In this document: positions 55,841-63,898 of the stretch, in pieces
How positions within the stretch are numbered: position 1 is the first letter of the stretch
Layout: every line of letters starts with the position of its first letter
DNA from: Leptospiraceae bacterium
GTDB taxonomy: Bacteria; Spirochaetota; Leptospiria; Leptospirales; Leptospiraceae
DNA: 64,000 nt
Direction of reading: 5' to 3'
NCBI GenBank assembly: GCA_016708435.1
Contig: JADJFV010000015.1
Coordinates: 1-64,000, forward strand
Notes under the pieces: generated by a model
The model's database searches: none
What the model was told of the DNA's origin: nothing
The model's input: only the letters and a program-made list of their open reading frames with translations
Program-made: the position numbers and the translations under genes

Positions 55841-56737
55841 TCATAGGGACGAAAGTCCCTGCCCTCGATACAGCGGATTACGATACGAAACCGTTAGCAT
55901 ATATTTTTCGCTGAATCGATAATTCACTCCAAAGGAAGCTTCTCTAAAGATCAAAGGAACTTTGTCGCCGGTGCTTCTTTCTTTTTGGATTCCGTTAAAA
56001 GGAGTCTTGTATAAATATCCAGTAAAGAAAGAAATATGATTATTTAAAATATAGCTAATAAACCCGGATGCGCTAGTCGTTTTTTTCAATTCAATGTTAT
56101 CAATCTGGTTCCATGTAAATGTTTGAGGCGGTCTTAGAATATAGGGAACTTCATCATATTCATTGGTTCTATCTCCGGTATAGCGGCTAATTGGGATTTC
56201 ACCCCCAAGTTTTCCTACAATCGAAAAATCTTTCCACAAATATCCGAATGCCATATTTCCCTGTCCTGTCCAGTAATTACTATCAATGAATTTTTGATTC
56301 ACTGCACTCGTCGGAAAACCAATTCGTCCTTCTAAAAAAAAGAAATAATTATTCTCCGCCTGTGTTTTAAAAAACGGAAACAATTTCGATCCAATATAAG
56401 GCTTTCCATAACGAGCAAAATCAGATCGCTCTTTTTGATCATAATAAATATAACTAACATTAGCGTTTACAGTGAATAATCCGCGCATGAAAATGCTTTC
56501 CCCGTATATGTTTGTAGTATTGATATTGCGATTCTCTTGTGCCCCCCGATTGTAGTCATTGCTAACGATAAAGTAAGTAGGCGGAAAACCACCTTTATCC
56601 TCTCCTTGACCCAAAAACCGAACATTGAATTGTGTTGTATCAAGTCCTGAGCCTGTGTGATGGGAATAGATGGAAATACTTTGAAGAAGATAATATACTA
56701 TAGCCGCAGTTAAGCTAATCTTTTTATTGAATTTCAT
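55841..56737 (-). CDS. Outer-membrane beta-barrel protein in the MbnP/MbnH operon
   Basis: This 298-residue protein has a signal segment (residues 8-25, SLTAAIVYYLLQSISIYS) followed by HHTG and alternating aromatic strands ending in YMLTVSYRNPLYRG, consistent with an outer-membrane barrel of about 12 strands of the transporter type. It overlaps the upstream gene by four bases (ATGA), so it is the last gene of the mbnP-mbnH transcript. An inferred role is metal or metabolite passage through the outer membrane in connection with copper handling. A hairpin with a GAAA loop (55845-55860) lies within its last codons. Confidence 0.6.
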   Translation of the reverse strand: MKFNKKISLTAAIVYYLLQSISIYSHHTGSGLDTTQFNVRFLGQGEDKGGFPPTYFIVSNDYNRGAQENRNINTTNIYGESIFMRGLFTVNANVSYIYYDQKERSDFARYGKPYIGSKLFPFFKTQAENNYFFFLEGRIGFPTSAVNQKFIDSNYWTGQGNMAFGYLWKDFSIVGKLGGEIPISRYTGDRTNEYDEVPYILRPPQTFTWNQIDNIELKKTTSASGFISYILNNHISFFTGYLYKTPFNGIQKERSTGDKVPLIFREASFGVNYRFSEKYMLTVSYRNPLYRGQGLSSL

Positions 56738-57651
56738 TTGCTACACCTATGCTCTTTGATTGTAGTTGTTAGGTTCCAGTTTTTTATGATTTCATTGTAG
56801 ATTCCAGAATTTTGTGCATTGCTGATAACAGGATTGTTATCCGGCAAATCATGAATAGCCCGCAATATTTTAGTATTGTCTATTATTGTATATGCATTCG
56901 TAGTTGTATCTTTAAACAGTTCAGAATACTTAATATCCAATTTTAAATTTAAACCTTGATTTAGACCAAGTGTATTGCTACATAGCCTTGTAAAAGAGAT
57001 ATCGTTCAATGGAAACTGGATAGTAAAATTTTTTGTCTTTGTTGTGCTCTTTAAGCTTCCGACAAAAAGTATGGATGCAAAGTGAAAAGTTACTTTTTGT
57101 AAAATTCCCTGAGGCAAGTTCGCAAGAACAAAACTTTCAGATGCACTGTAAGACCCGAATTCATCGGAACCATTTGTCTTTAAAAAAGTAGAAGTGGAAT
57201 AGCCATTAGCCGTTACATATATTTTAGTGGTTGCAGATGAAATCCCGCCACTACCACCGTCTGCTTCGTGGAGAAATATTTCATTTTGGCTTTCTTTGTT
57301 AGCTGTAATATTTGAACTTGTAGTGCTGATATATAATTCTATCTTGTCAAAGTTAATTTTTGAAGAATCAGTCAGAGTAACAGTATACAGGTCATTAGCC
57401 GTTCCGCTGTTTAATTGAAAAGAATCTAATTTTTCATCTCCTTGATCATCATAAAACAAAATCTGTAGATTTGCATTGGTCTTAATAGAATCTCGAAGAA
57501 GGGCAAGCCTTGTAACAATTATTTTGTTATCTGTTAGGCTGTTGCCCTCTGAACCAAAAGTGCAGAAGGACATCGCATTTCCCAAGGTGATTATGTAGAT
57601 AATCACCATTAGCCTTTTTTTATTTTTAAATAATTCTTTTATAAAGTTCAT
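56734..57651 (-). CDS. Exported protein of unknown function linked to MbnH
   Basis: This 305-residue protein has a membrane or signal helix (about residues 13-30, LMVIIYIITLGNAMSF) with a Cys soon after, which could be a lipobox variant. The rest is Asn/Thr/Ser-rich and probably all-beta. Three cysteines occur (about Cys30, RLCSN, HRCSK at the end). I recognise no family. It overlaps mbnH upstream and the barrel gene downstream by four bases each. Its place suggests it works with MbnP and MbnH in the envelope. Confidence 0.6.
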   Translation of the reverse strand: MNFIKELFKNKKRLMVIIYIITLGNAMSFCTFGSEGNSLTDNKIIVTRLALLRDSIKTNANLQILFYDDQGDEKLDSFQLNSGTANDLYTVTLTDSSKINFDKIELYISTTSSNITANKESQNEIFLHEADGGSGGISSATTKIYVTANGYSTSTFLKTNGSDEFGSYSASESFVLANLPQGILQKVTFHFASILFVGSLKSTTKTKNFTIQFPLNDISFTRLCSNTLGLNQGLNLKLDIKYSELFKDTTTNAYTIIDNTKILRAIHDLPDNNPVISNAQNSGIYNEIIKNWNLTTTIKEHRCSK

Positions 57652-58850
57652 TTGAATGGATCACTAAACTTTGCATTAGAAATAAACTCATCATCGGTGA
57701 GTGATTTTAAGAAATTGATTAGATCCGTTTTCTCCTGTGGTGTTAAGCTAAAACCTCGAATCAAGGTTGTATCCTTATTCTGTTGCGATTGTCCTCCTGA
57801 CGCATAATGATCAATTACCTTTCCAAGAGCTTCAGTAGAGCAAGCATCAGTATCACTAGGACTCGCTATTGTGCAAGTAATACTTCCATCATGCATGTAG
57901 GGATAAGTCAATGCAATGTTTCGAAGAGACGGCGCCTTAAATCTTCCGATATCTTTTGTTAGTCCGGTTACATCGTATAAACCCTTTTTCGTGCTAGGCA
58001 AACTTGCATAAGTCGCATCTGAAATAATTCCATTGCTATGATAAGAGAATTCTTCAAATACAGACTTAGTATGAGAGGATGAATCTGTATAGTTAAATCC
58101 CCCATGACAATGGAAGCACTCTGCAATTTCCCCGTTGAATACCGCCGACCCTCGAATGGCAGAAGCGGATACTGCTGATTTATCTCCATAGTTTTGATAC
58201 AAGTCAAATTTTGATCTACCACTTATGAGACTTCGCTGAAAGGAAGCAATGGAGAAACGAACATTTTGCTCTGTTATATTTTCCACTCCTCCTCCGAATG
58301 CTTTTGAAAATAATTCCTTGTAGCGGCTATCTGCCTTTAGCCGATCTAGATAGGTTTCATCGGTTAACCCCAATTCAACTGGACTGATTCCAAACATGGG
58401 CGCTCGTGCTTGCTCTTCTAGACTTTTAACTAAATTATTCGACCATGTAAGTCTTGGATGATACGCAACGTTTGCCAAATTCTGTGCACTTCTAGGATGA
58501 ACTTGTCCGGTAGAGCCAACTCCAAACGGCTTACGGTCAGTAAACGCAAACTCCTGGAGATGACAAGAACTACAAGATTGTGTTTGATTTTGCGAAAGTT
58601 TTTTATCATAGAACAAGAATCTTCCCAATTCTACTTTTTCATTTGTCATCGGATTTTCAGCAGGAACATTTGGAGTCGGGAACCCATTTGGAAGTCCCCA
58701 GTTATACCCACTCGATGATTGATTAGATAGTCGTAATAGAATTGCAGATTGAATGAGTTGGGAATTCTTATTGTTATCCTTATTTGATAAATCAAGACTT
58801 CCGCTACAATGTATTGTAAATAAGATGAGTATAATAGTAATTAGTTTCAT
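57648..58850 (-). CDS. mbnH: MbnH-like di-haem enzyme (cytochrome c peroxidase/MauG family)
   Basis: The ATG at 58850 follows AGGAG and gives a lipoprotein-like signal (LFTIHC) rather than the longer frame upstream. The 400-residue protein contains two c-type haem motifs, SCSSCH near residue 95 and CFHCH near 245, in a cytochrome c peroxidase/MauG fold (GRFLFYDKKLSQNQT, FAFTDRKPFG). MbnH is known to oxidise a tryptophan of its partner MbnP to kynurenine to create a copper site. Its gene is directly downstream of mbnP here, the conserved order. It is most likely exported and anchored. Confidence 0.85.
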   Translation of the reverse strand: MKLITIILILFTIHCSGSLDLSNKDNNKNSQLIQSAILLRLSNQSSSGYNWGLPNGFPTPNVPAENPMTNEKVELGRFLFYDKKLSQNQTQSCSSCHLQEFAFTDRKPFGVGSTGQVHPRSAQNLANVAYHPRLTWSNNLVKSLEEQARAPMFGISPVELGLTDETYLDRLKADSRYKELFSKAFGGGVENITEQNVRFSIASFQRSLISGRSKFDLYQNYGDKSAVSASAIRGSAVFNGEIAECFHCHGGFNYTDSSSHTKSVFEEFSYHSNGIISDATYASLPSTKKGLYDVTGLTKDIGRFKAPSLRNIALTYPYMHDGSITCTIASPSDTDACSTEALGKVIDHYASGGQSQQNKDTTLIRGFSLTPQEKTDLINFLKSLTDDEFISNAKFSDPFK

Positions 58851-58886
58851 TTTTTCTCCTAAATGCTGTTCAAAGAAGCTATGCAT

Positions 58887-58970
58887 GGTTCGTCTAGCTC
58901 AAGGACATTAGAGTCCCATGAACTTAATCGTCATGGTAACTCTAATACTCGTCCTGAACTATCGAAGGAG
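58887..58970. repeat. Hairpin repeat between mbnP and mbnH (TCGAA family, copy 2)
   Basis: A large imperfect inverted repeat: GGTTCGTCTAGCTCAAGGAC at the left and GTCCTGAACTATCGAAGGAG at the right. Inside it are ATTAGAGTCCCATGA and TCATGGTAACTCTAAT arms around acttaatcg. The end sequences resemble the TTCGACAAGCTCA/TGAGCnTGTCGAA arms at 21890-21948. It sits in the 167-base gap of the operon and could form an RNA structure tuning mbnH expression. Confidence 0.45.
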
Positions 58971-59017
58971 CGCTTCTATTTCTTAATAGTCTTCAATTTA
59001 AACGTTATCCGCTTTAT

Positions 59018-59968
59018 CTACTTGAGGCTAAAGGCAGTTTGCGTTGTTGCTGTGGCACCTGTAGTAAAATTTAGTCCAATATTTTTTATCATTGGTTCGC
59101 AAGCTGTTTTTGGACTAGAAGTAGCATTTCCCGCCATACAAGTATTAATCCCTGTGCTAGATGCATCTGCACCTGTATAGAGAGCATTTATATCCAGTGT
59201 AACTACATCTTTCGTAGAATCAAATCCTGTTGCTTTTGTTAAAGTAATGGTTGGAATATTGGGTTGACTACACTGATTTACAGGACCGGTAGTATTTCCA
59301 GTGCAAGTGTGACTACCTAAATGAAAACTATTCTTGCTACTTGCAGTGTATTCTATTTTCACAAATTTATATCCACTTGCCCAAGCCCAATACATTTCAG
59401 TTATATTCAAAGGAGAAGTAGCAGTTGCAACATTCATATGATTCAAATAAAACGGAACGCCTACTTTGAATTCAACTCCAATATAATTTCCAACAGGAGA
59501 TGTTCCTGTGATAGATTTGTTCATATCGGTAGTCCCTGTAGTTGCGCAGCCATTTGTCTTATCTTCAAAATCCAATAGCGCAACTCCAGAATAAGCACCA
59601 TACTGATTTGATCCTGCGGCTAATTGCCATTTGTTGTCAGTGGTAATTGTAAAATCTACTTTAGTTCCATCTGCAGAAATTAACTTTACATCATGCACAT
59701 AGAATCTTAAATCATTTAAAGTTGTTCCGGTTACTCCAGCGACTGTTCCTGGAATAGTTCCTGCACAGGTAACATTTGATGTTCCAGAGACTACATTGAA
59801 GTTAATTGTTTTCACTGAAGCTGCTGTAGAGGTTTTTGTTTGATTTACAAGTGCAGCCGCTGCAATTAAACTTGCAGTGTTGTTATCATCTTTTTTTCCA
59901 GTGATTGTATCACAGGAGCTAAATAGTAGAGAAGATAGTAAAATTGTTAAAAATAATTTTTGTTTCAT
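59018..59968 (-). CDS. mbnP: MbnP-like copper-binding protein (metallo-mystery pair)
   Basis: This 316-residue protein has a lipobox (SLLFSSC, Cys19) and is Thr/Ala/Gly-rich. It carries the MbnP hallmark VGVPFYLNHMN and EMYWAWASGYKFVKI; tryptophans in this motif are candidates for conversion to kynurenine by MbnH. Six cysteines after the lipobox (in TCAG, GCAT, HTCTG, NQCS, NTCM and ACEP) fit the four-Cys family with an added disulfide. It is the first gene before mbnH. MbnP binds Cu(I) in methanotrophs; here the copper role is inferred by family. Confidence 0.85.
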   Translation of the reverse strand: MKQKLFLTILLSSLLFSSCDTITGKKDDNNTASLIAAAALVNQTKTSTAASVKTINFNVVSGTSNVTCAGTIPGTVAGVTGTTLNDLRFYVHDVKLISADGTKVDFTITTDNKWQLAAGSNQYGAYSGVALLDFEDKTNGCATTGTTDMNKSITGTSPVGNYIGVEFKVGVPFYLNHMNVATATSPLNITEMYWAWASGYKFVKIEYTASSKNSFHLGSHTCTGNTTGPVNQCSQPNIPTITLTKATGFDSTKDVVTLDINALYTGADASSTGINTCMAGNATSSPKTACEPMIKNIGLNFTTGATATTQTAFSLK

Positions 59969-60092
59969 TATAAAATATCCTTTTAGTAAGCGGTTAATAG
60001 ATTATTACCGCTATAAATTTTAGGCATAGAAGCCTTTTTATTCTTGTGGCATACAAAGTTATGCCGTGGAATTATATTGATTATTTTTTAAA

Positions 60093-60190
60093 GCGAGCGA
60101 TAGCGATCAACTGGATGACTGGGACAGTTTCTTCGTCCCAGTCAGGAAGGCGAGCGCGGGCGGCGTTTTCCAATGTATCGTTACATACAC
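60093..60190. repeat. Two-hairpin repeat, copy 3
   Basis: AGCGATCAA (60102) is followed by a perfect 10-base stem (TGACTGGGAC 60116-60125, GTCCCAGTCA 60135-60144) with a 9-base loop, then GGCGAGCGCGGGCGG (60149-60163). The flanking words match those of the copy at 6351-6480, but the stem sequence is different. It lies between mbnP and the Cys/His-rich gene. Confidence 0.5.
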
Positions 60191-60216
60191 GTATAAATCG
60201 CCGTATCGCCCAGAAT

Positions 60217-60603
60217 TTAAGAAAGTCGGGGGGGCTTAATCAGTATTAACCGGAATCCTTTTAGATTGGAAATAAGATAGGGAGTAGGAAGTATATATTT
60301 CGTTAAATGAATAAATAGGGTATTTTGAATTTCAGAAAGAAAAAAAGTCTGCTTAATTAAATTTGATAGTTCGTTAGGATTTTTATTTTTTTTGCAGGAG
60401 CAAATATGCGTTACCTTCGTGGAATCATGGCAATCCGATTTTGAGACTTGAGAATGGACTTCTTTTTTGGAGTTGTGGTTACACGTGCATATCTGCCTGA
60501 ACTTTCGCATATAGCAAAGCCCTGAATCATATATCAAGCTTTGCGAGAGAATCGCAAACACGATAATCAAGCTAATGACTACTTTTGCAAATAAAGTTTT
60601 CAT
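60217..60603 (-). CDS. Cys/His-rich small exported protein upstream of mbnP
   Basis: This 128-residue protein has an N-terminal hydrophobic helix (about 6-24, AKVVISLIIVFAILSQSLI) and then clustered metal-binding-like residues: CTCNHNSKKEVH and DCHDSTKVTHICSCKK, with three more isolated Cys/His. It ends in a hydrophobic helix. No family is recognised; the pattern fits binding of Cu(I) or Zn in the envelope. It is on the same strand as the mbnP operon, upstream across a repeat. Expression by copper stress would fit, but no operator is visible. Confidence 0.5.
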   Translation of the reverse strand: MKTLFAKVVISLIIVFAILSQSLIYDSGLCYMRKFRQICTCNHNSKKEVHSQVSKSDCHDSTKVTHICSCKKNKNPNELSNLIKQTFFLSEIQNTLFIHLTKYILPTPYLISNLKGFRLILIKPPRLS

Positions 60604-61082
60604 TCCCTTTCGACTTTTTAAATACGCTCAGATTTGTCAACAAATATCCTATTCATTGCTTAACCTCGCAAATGCGAGTCGTTATGCTTTCTTTGGGATT
60701 CTCAATGAAAAACTTCAATCACCAACCCACCACTCTCCGACCTACCTTCGTCTCCAATCCTAACCTAATCGAACACTAATCGAACACTAATCGAACACTA
60801 ATCGAACACTAATCGAACACTAATCGAACTCTGACCGAAGGCAGACCGAACCCTGACAGAGCGATCCATATCATTAAGTTAGGAAAGAGGAAAAAAGAAT
60901 TAACCACATTATGTTGCGACCCTTAGGAAGCAACATTGAGTTTGGGCACGAAAAACACGAAGAAAAGAAAGGATTCCATCATAAACCCCTCCGTGTCTCT
61001 GTGCCTCCGTGGCAAGACAACTTACTTTTTTTCTCGAAATGAATTGCCTAGAAATGCTAAATTTGTAAATTGCTCATTTAGC
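60604..61082. other. 479-base gap with tandem repeat and dispersed repeats
   Basis: It holds the 11-base tandem array (60770-60857), a small stem ATGTTGC/GCAACAT near 60911-60935 and a repeat of the CACGAAnAACACGAAGAA ... CCTCCGTG type at about 60940-61015, which is a common kind of dispersed non-coding sequence. An ATG at 60936 in frame with the next gene exists but lies within this repeat and is not a likely start. Confidence 0.4.
60770..60857. repeat. 11-base tandem repeat (CGAACACTAAT), five exact and three diverged units
   Basis: Five exact CGAACACTAAT units occupy 60770-60824. Three diverged units with the same CGAA start follow (CGAACTCTGAC, CGAAGGCAGAC, CGAACCCTGAC, to 60857), and a weak unit (CCTAACCTAAT) precedes at 60759. 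Unit length is about one helical turn. There are no spacers, so it is not a CRISPR array. It lies between the divergent Cys/His-rich and pgsA-like genes. Confidence 0.85.
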
Positions 61083-61688
61083 ATGAAACAATTATTACTT
61101 GTTCCCAATCTCTTAACTTTATCTAGAATTTTTCTAATCATTCCGTCTATTTATTTCCTAGAAAAATCTCTATTCACTCTGGCCGTCTTTTGTGTTCTAA
61201 TTCTTTTACTGACAGATTTTTTCGATGGATACCTTGCCCGTAAACTCAATCAAACTTCGCCAATAGGTGCAATTCTAGACCCTGTCGCCGACAAATTGGT
61301 AGTAATCGCATTCTTTACTCATCTGCTAGTCTATGATTCAGTGGCGCCGATTTACGTTTACTTAGTGTTTACCCGTAACATCTTGCAACTCTCTTCGATT
61401 CCAATTCTTTTGCTCTGGAAAAAAATTCAGTTCAAAGTGAAGCCTAAAAAAATTCCAAAGATAGGAACTGCACTAAACTTTATCATCTTAGGTCTTTATG
61501 AATTTAATTTTGTAATCTCTAAAAATTTAGACATACTCAACCATTTCACATCCGAGATGGAGCAATTGAATACTTTTGTATTAGCTCCTTTGCTTCTTAT
61601 TTCAATGGTAATCGAGATTTATATTCTGTTTACCTTTATCCCCCGCTTCTATAAAATTTACAAAGGAACTCACGACACTTTCGAGTAG
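61083..61688 (+). CDS. pgsA: CDP-alcohol phosphatidyltransferase (PgsA-like)
   Basis: The ATG at 61083 gives 201 residues with about six helices and the CDP-alcohol phosphotransferase motif TDFFDGYLARKLNQ followed by GAILDPVADKL (DGxxAR-x8-G-x3-D-x3-D). It transfers a phosphatidyl group from CDP-diacylglycerol to an alcohol, most likely glycerol-3-phosphate in phosphatidylglycerol synthesis. The longer frame from 60936 runs through repeat sequence and is rejected. The next gene begins 24 bases after its stop. Assignment to PgsA rather than another family member is by resemblance. Confidence 0.8.
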   Translation: MKQLLLVPNLLTLSRIFLIIPSIYFLEKSLFTLAVFCVLILLLTDFFDGYLARKLNQTSPIGAILDPVADKLVVIAFFTHLLVYDSVAPIYVYLVFTRNILQLSSIPILLLWKKIQFKVKPKKIPKIGTALNFIILGLYEFNFVISKNLDILNHFTSEMEQLNTFVLAPLLLISMVIEIYILFTFIPRFYKIYKGTHDTFE

Positions 61689-61712
61689 AGTTCTTTCAAA
61701 AGGAATCCAATC

Positions 61713-63134
61713 ATGGACATCGCAATTTTTATTATCATACTGTTAGGATTTATTTTCGTAGGTCTACGAGAGTCTAAGAAAGTAAAAGACGATTCTTCTT
61801 ACCTATTAGCGAATCGTAAAACCGGTTTATTCGCATTAGTCGCTACACTTGTAATGACTGAGTTTAATACTTCTACCCTGCTCGGTTTCTCCGCGGCGGG
61901 TTATACAACAGGTATATGGGGTCTAACGCTTCCGCTCGTATTTCTCATCGGGCTTGGATTCTATACTTTTACTGTTGCCAGAAAATGGAAAAAGCTAAAT
62001 GGAATGAGTGTTGCAGAACTTTTTTCTCTTCGCTATGGAAATGGAGTTGGAACAGTCGCAAGTCTTTTTCTAATCCTTGCCATGATTGGTTTTAGTGCCA
62101 CGTATGTAAAATCAATGACTGTCATCTTTCAGCCTTTTGTGCCCGAGTTAAATTCTTTTATCGTAAGTGCCTTACTAGTTGCGGTTGTATTGTTTATGAC
62201 TCTGCGTGGGGGGCTAGTCTCTGTTATCTCCACAGACATTTTAGGATTCATCGGAACATTGATTGTAATTCCAATGATTTTTTACTTTTCCTATTCTCAG
62301 ACTCATGCTAGATTTGAGGATATCGTTCGTGTATTTCCACCTGAATCATCAAACGCGCTTCCCATTCGCTACGTTGCATCTCTTATTATCATTACCATGT
62401 TTACTTATATTGCAGCTCCCTGGTATGGACAAAAGATATTTGCCGCCGCCTCCGAAAAAACAGCTTTTATCGCAGTTGGAATTTCAAGTGTTCTAGTTTA
62501 TATTCTTTATTCCTTTCCAATCCTTGCACTTACATTCTTAAGAATTAAAGGAATAATCGGAATTAACCCCGAAGAAGGAATTCCTTATATCATCAAAATG
62601 TATTTTCCAGAGGGTTTAAGGGCTGTCGCATTCGCAGTATTATTCGCTGCTGCTGCCACTACTCTTTCAGGAATATGGAGTGCTCTGACTACTATGCTCG
62701 TAGGTGACTACTTATTATCCGCTAAAAATCCGAAGCTGGGAAAAGACTATGTAGGCAGTATGAAAATCTATTTTGCATTCGCTGTTATCTCCTGGCTCTT
62801 GGGAAATATCTTTGTAGATAAAATTTTAAACAAACTAATTCTCGCCAATATACCAATAGCCGCACTTTCTTTTTCTTTGCTTGCCGGATTTTATTGGGAA
62901 AAGGCTTCTCGCACGGGAGCGATTATCAGCATCAGTGCAGGTCTTGTGTGGGGTATTGGTTGTTATGCGTATCTTGGGGAAGATGGGGGTTATACTTGGT
63001 TCTGGGCGGCTTATGGAATTCCACTTATTTTTGGTAGCGGAATCATTGGCTCTCTTGTATTTCCAAAGTCAGCAGAGGAAGAAAAATTATTGGAAAACTT
63101 TAACCTTAGAATGAAAGCTGAAGTAGAAAAATGA
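61713..63134 (+). CDS. Sodium:solute symporter family protein
   Basis: This 473-residue protein with about 13 helices has SSS-family features: SSYLLANRKTGLFALVAT near residue 29, GLTLPLVFLIGLGF, an ARKWKKLNGMSVAELFSLRYG loop near 90 and an AATTLSGIWSALTTMLV segment near 315. Members import sugars, amino acids or carboxylates with Na+. The substrate cannot be told. It is close behind the pgsA-like gene and overlaps the following gene by four bases. Confidence 0.85.
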   Translation: MDIAIFIIILLGFIFVGLRESKKVKDDSSYLLANRKTGLFALVATLVMTEFNTSTLLGFSAAGYTTGIWGLTLPLVFLIGLGFYTFTVARKWKKLNGMSVAELFSLRYGNGVGTVASLFLILAMIGFSATYVKSMTVIFQPFVPELNSFIVSALLVAVVLFMTLRGGLVSVISTDILGFIGTLIVIPMIFYFSYSQTHARFEDIVRVFPPESSNALPIRYVASLIIITMFTYIAAPWYGQKIFAAASEKTAFIAVGISSVLVYILYSFPILALTFLRIKGIIGINPEEGIPYIIKMYFPEGLRAVAFAVLFAAAATTLSGIWSALTTMLVGDYLLSAKNPKLGKDYVGSMKIYFAFAVISWLLGNIFVDKILNKLILANIPIAALSFSLLAGFYWEKASRTGAIISISAGLVWGIGCYAYLGEDGGYTWFWAAYGIPLIFGSGIIGSLVFPKSAEEEKLLENFNLRMKAEVEK

Positions 63135-63898
63135 ACTTTCAAACTGCACTTCTATTATTAGTTTCCTTCGTATTTAGTATCATGGGAGGTTTCATCGCGT
63201 TAAACGGTAAAACTATTGAGGAAAGAAATCTCGGGATTGGTTGTCTTGGTCTTTTTGGATTGTCCTTTTTTACATTTATTTATTTTGCATGGAGAAAAAG
63301 AGTATTCGAAAAGCAAATCAAAGCAAATGCAAGCTCTGTCTCAATAGAAGGAGGAAGAAGGTTTCAAATCGACAAAAGCAAATACTACGTAATGGCGATT
63401 ATCCTCTTCTTCCTAGGGGGCTTTCTTTCTTTTTTTGTAAGAATCAGTTTACCATTTATGATCCTAACAGCTTTTGTTGGGCTCATTGGATTCTTACTAT
63501 TTTTTGGAGTATTATTTGGATTTATCGCCAGGGAATATTTAATCTTCGAATTTGATGGAATACGAATGGGCTTTAAGAATTACTCTTATATTCTTCGATG
63601 GGACAATATCATGAAAATTTCCTCCGATGAATGGCATAGCAATATAGCAGTGTTTATCACCTTAATCAATCCAGAGGATACTACCCGTTATCTCTTCGTA
63701 AACAAAGGTAGACGGGACAAGACTATAAAAAAAATCTATTCCAAAATAAGTTGGACTCTCACCATGGCTAGCGCGCATATTCTCATTTTGCCGGAACGAT
63801 ATGGACTAGACGCAGGATATTTTTTTAGAATGTTAGAAGGCTATTTGAAATATCCAGAAAGACGACAAGAATTGAAACTGAAAGAAAAACTGAATTAA
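63131..63898 (+). CDS. Membrane protein of unknown function, coupled to the symporter
   Basis: This 255-residue protein has helices at about 5-22, 35-52, 88-108 and 112-132, with a soluble C-terminal domain that starts YLIFEFDGIRMGFKNYSYILRWDNI, a PH-like (bPH) sequence pattern of the kind seen in bacterial membrane proteins. No catalytic motif is seen. Its ATG overlaps the symporter stop, and its stop overlaps that of the convergent gene at 63895. A role in regulating or assisting the symporter is possible but not shown. Confidence 0.65.
   Translation: MNFQTALLLLVSFVFSIMGGFIALNGKTIEERNLGIGCLGLFGLSFFTFIYFAWRKRVFEKQIKANASSVSIEGGRRFQIDKSKYYVMAIILFFLGGFLSFFVRISLPFMILTAFVGLIGFLLFFGVLFGFIAREYLIFEFDGIRMGFKNYSYILRWDNIMKISSDEWHSNIAVFITLINPEDTTRYLFVNKGRRDKTIKKIYSKISWTLTMASAHILILPERYGLDAGYFFRMLEGYLKYPERRQELKLKEKLN

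Noticed and set aside
55845..55860. Terminator hairpin with a GAAA loop
   Set aside because: AGGGAC/GTCCCT lies inside the last codons of the barrel gene, and no T run follows on the coding strand.
60575..60779. Two small plus-strand frames upstream of the tandem repeat
   Set aside because: No ribosome site, no recognisable sequence, and they overlap the start of the Cys/His-rich gene in antisense.
60770..60857. CRISPR array
   Set aside because: Units of 11 bases are directly adjacent, without spacers, and no cas genes are nearby.
60936..61082. Longer N-terminus for the pgsA-like gene
   Set aside because: The extra 49 codons run through a dispersed non-coding repeat and have no family resemblance; the ATG at 61083 starts the normal first helix.
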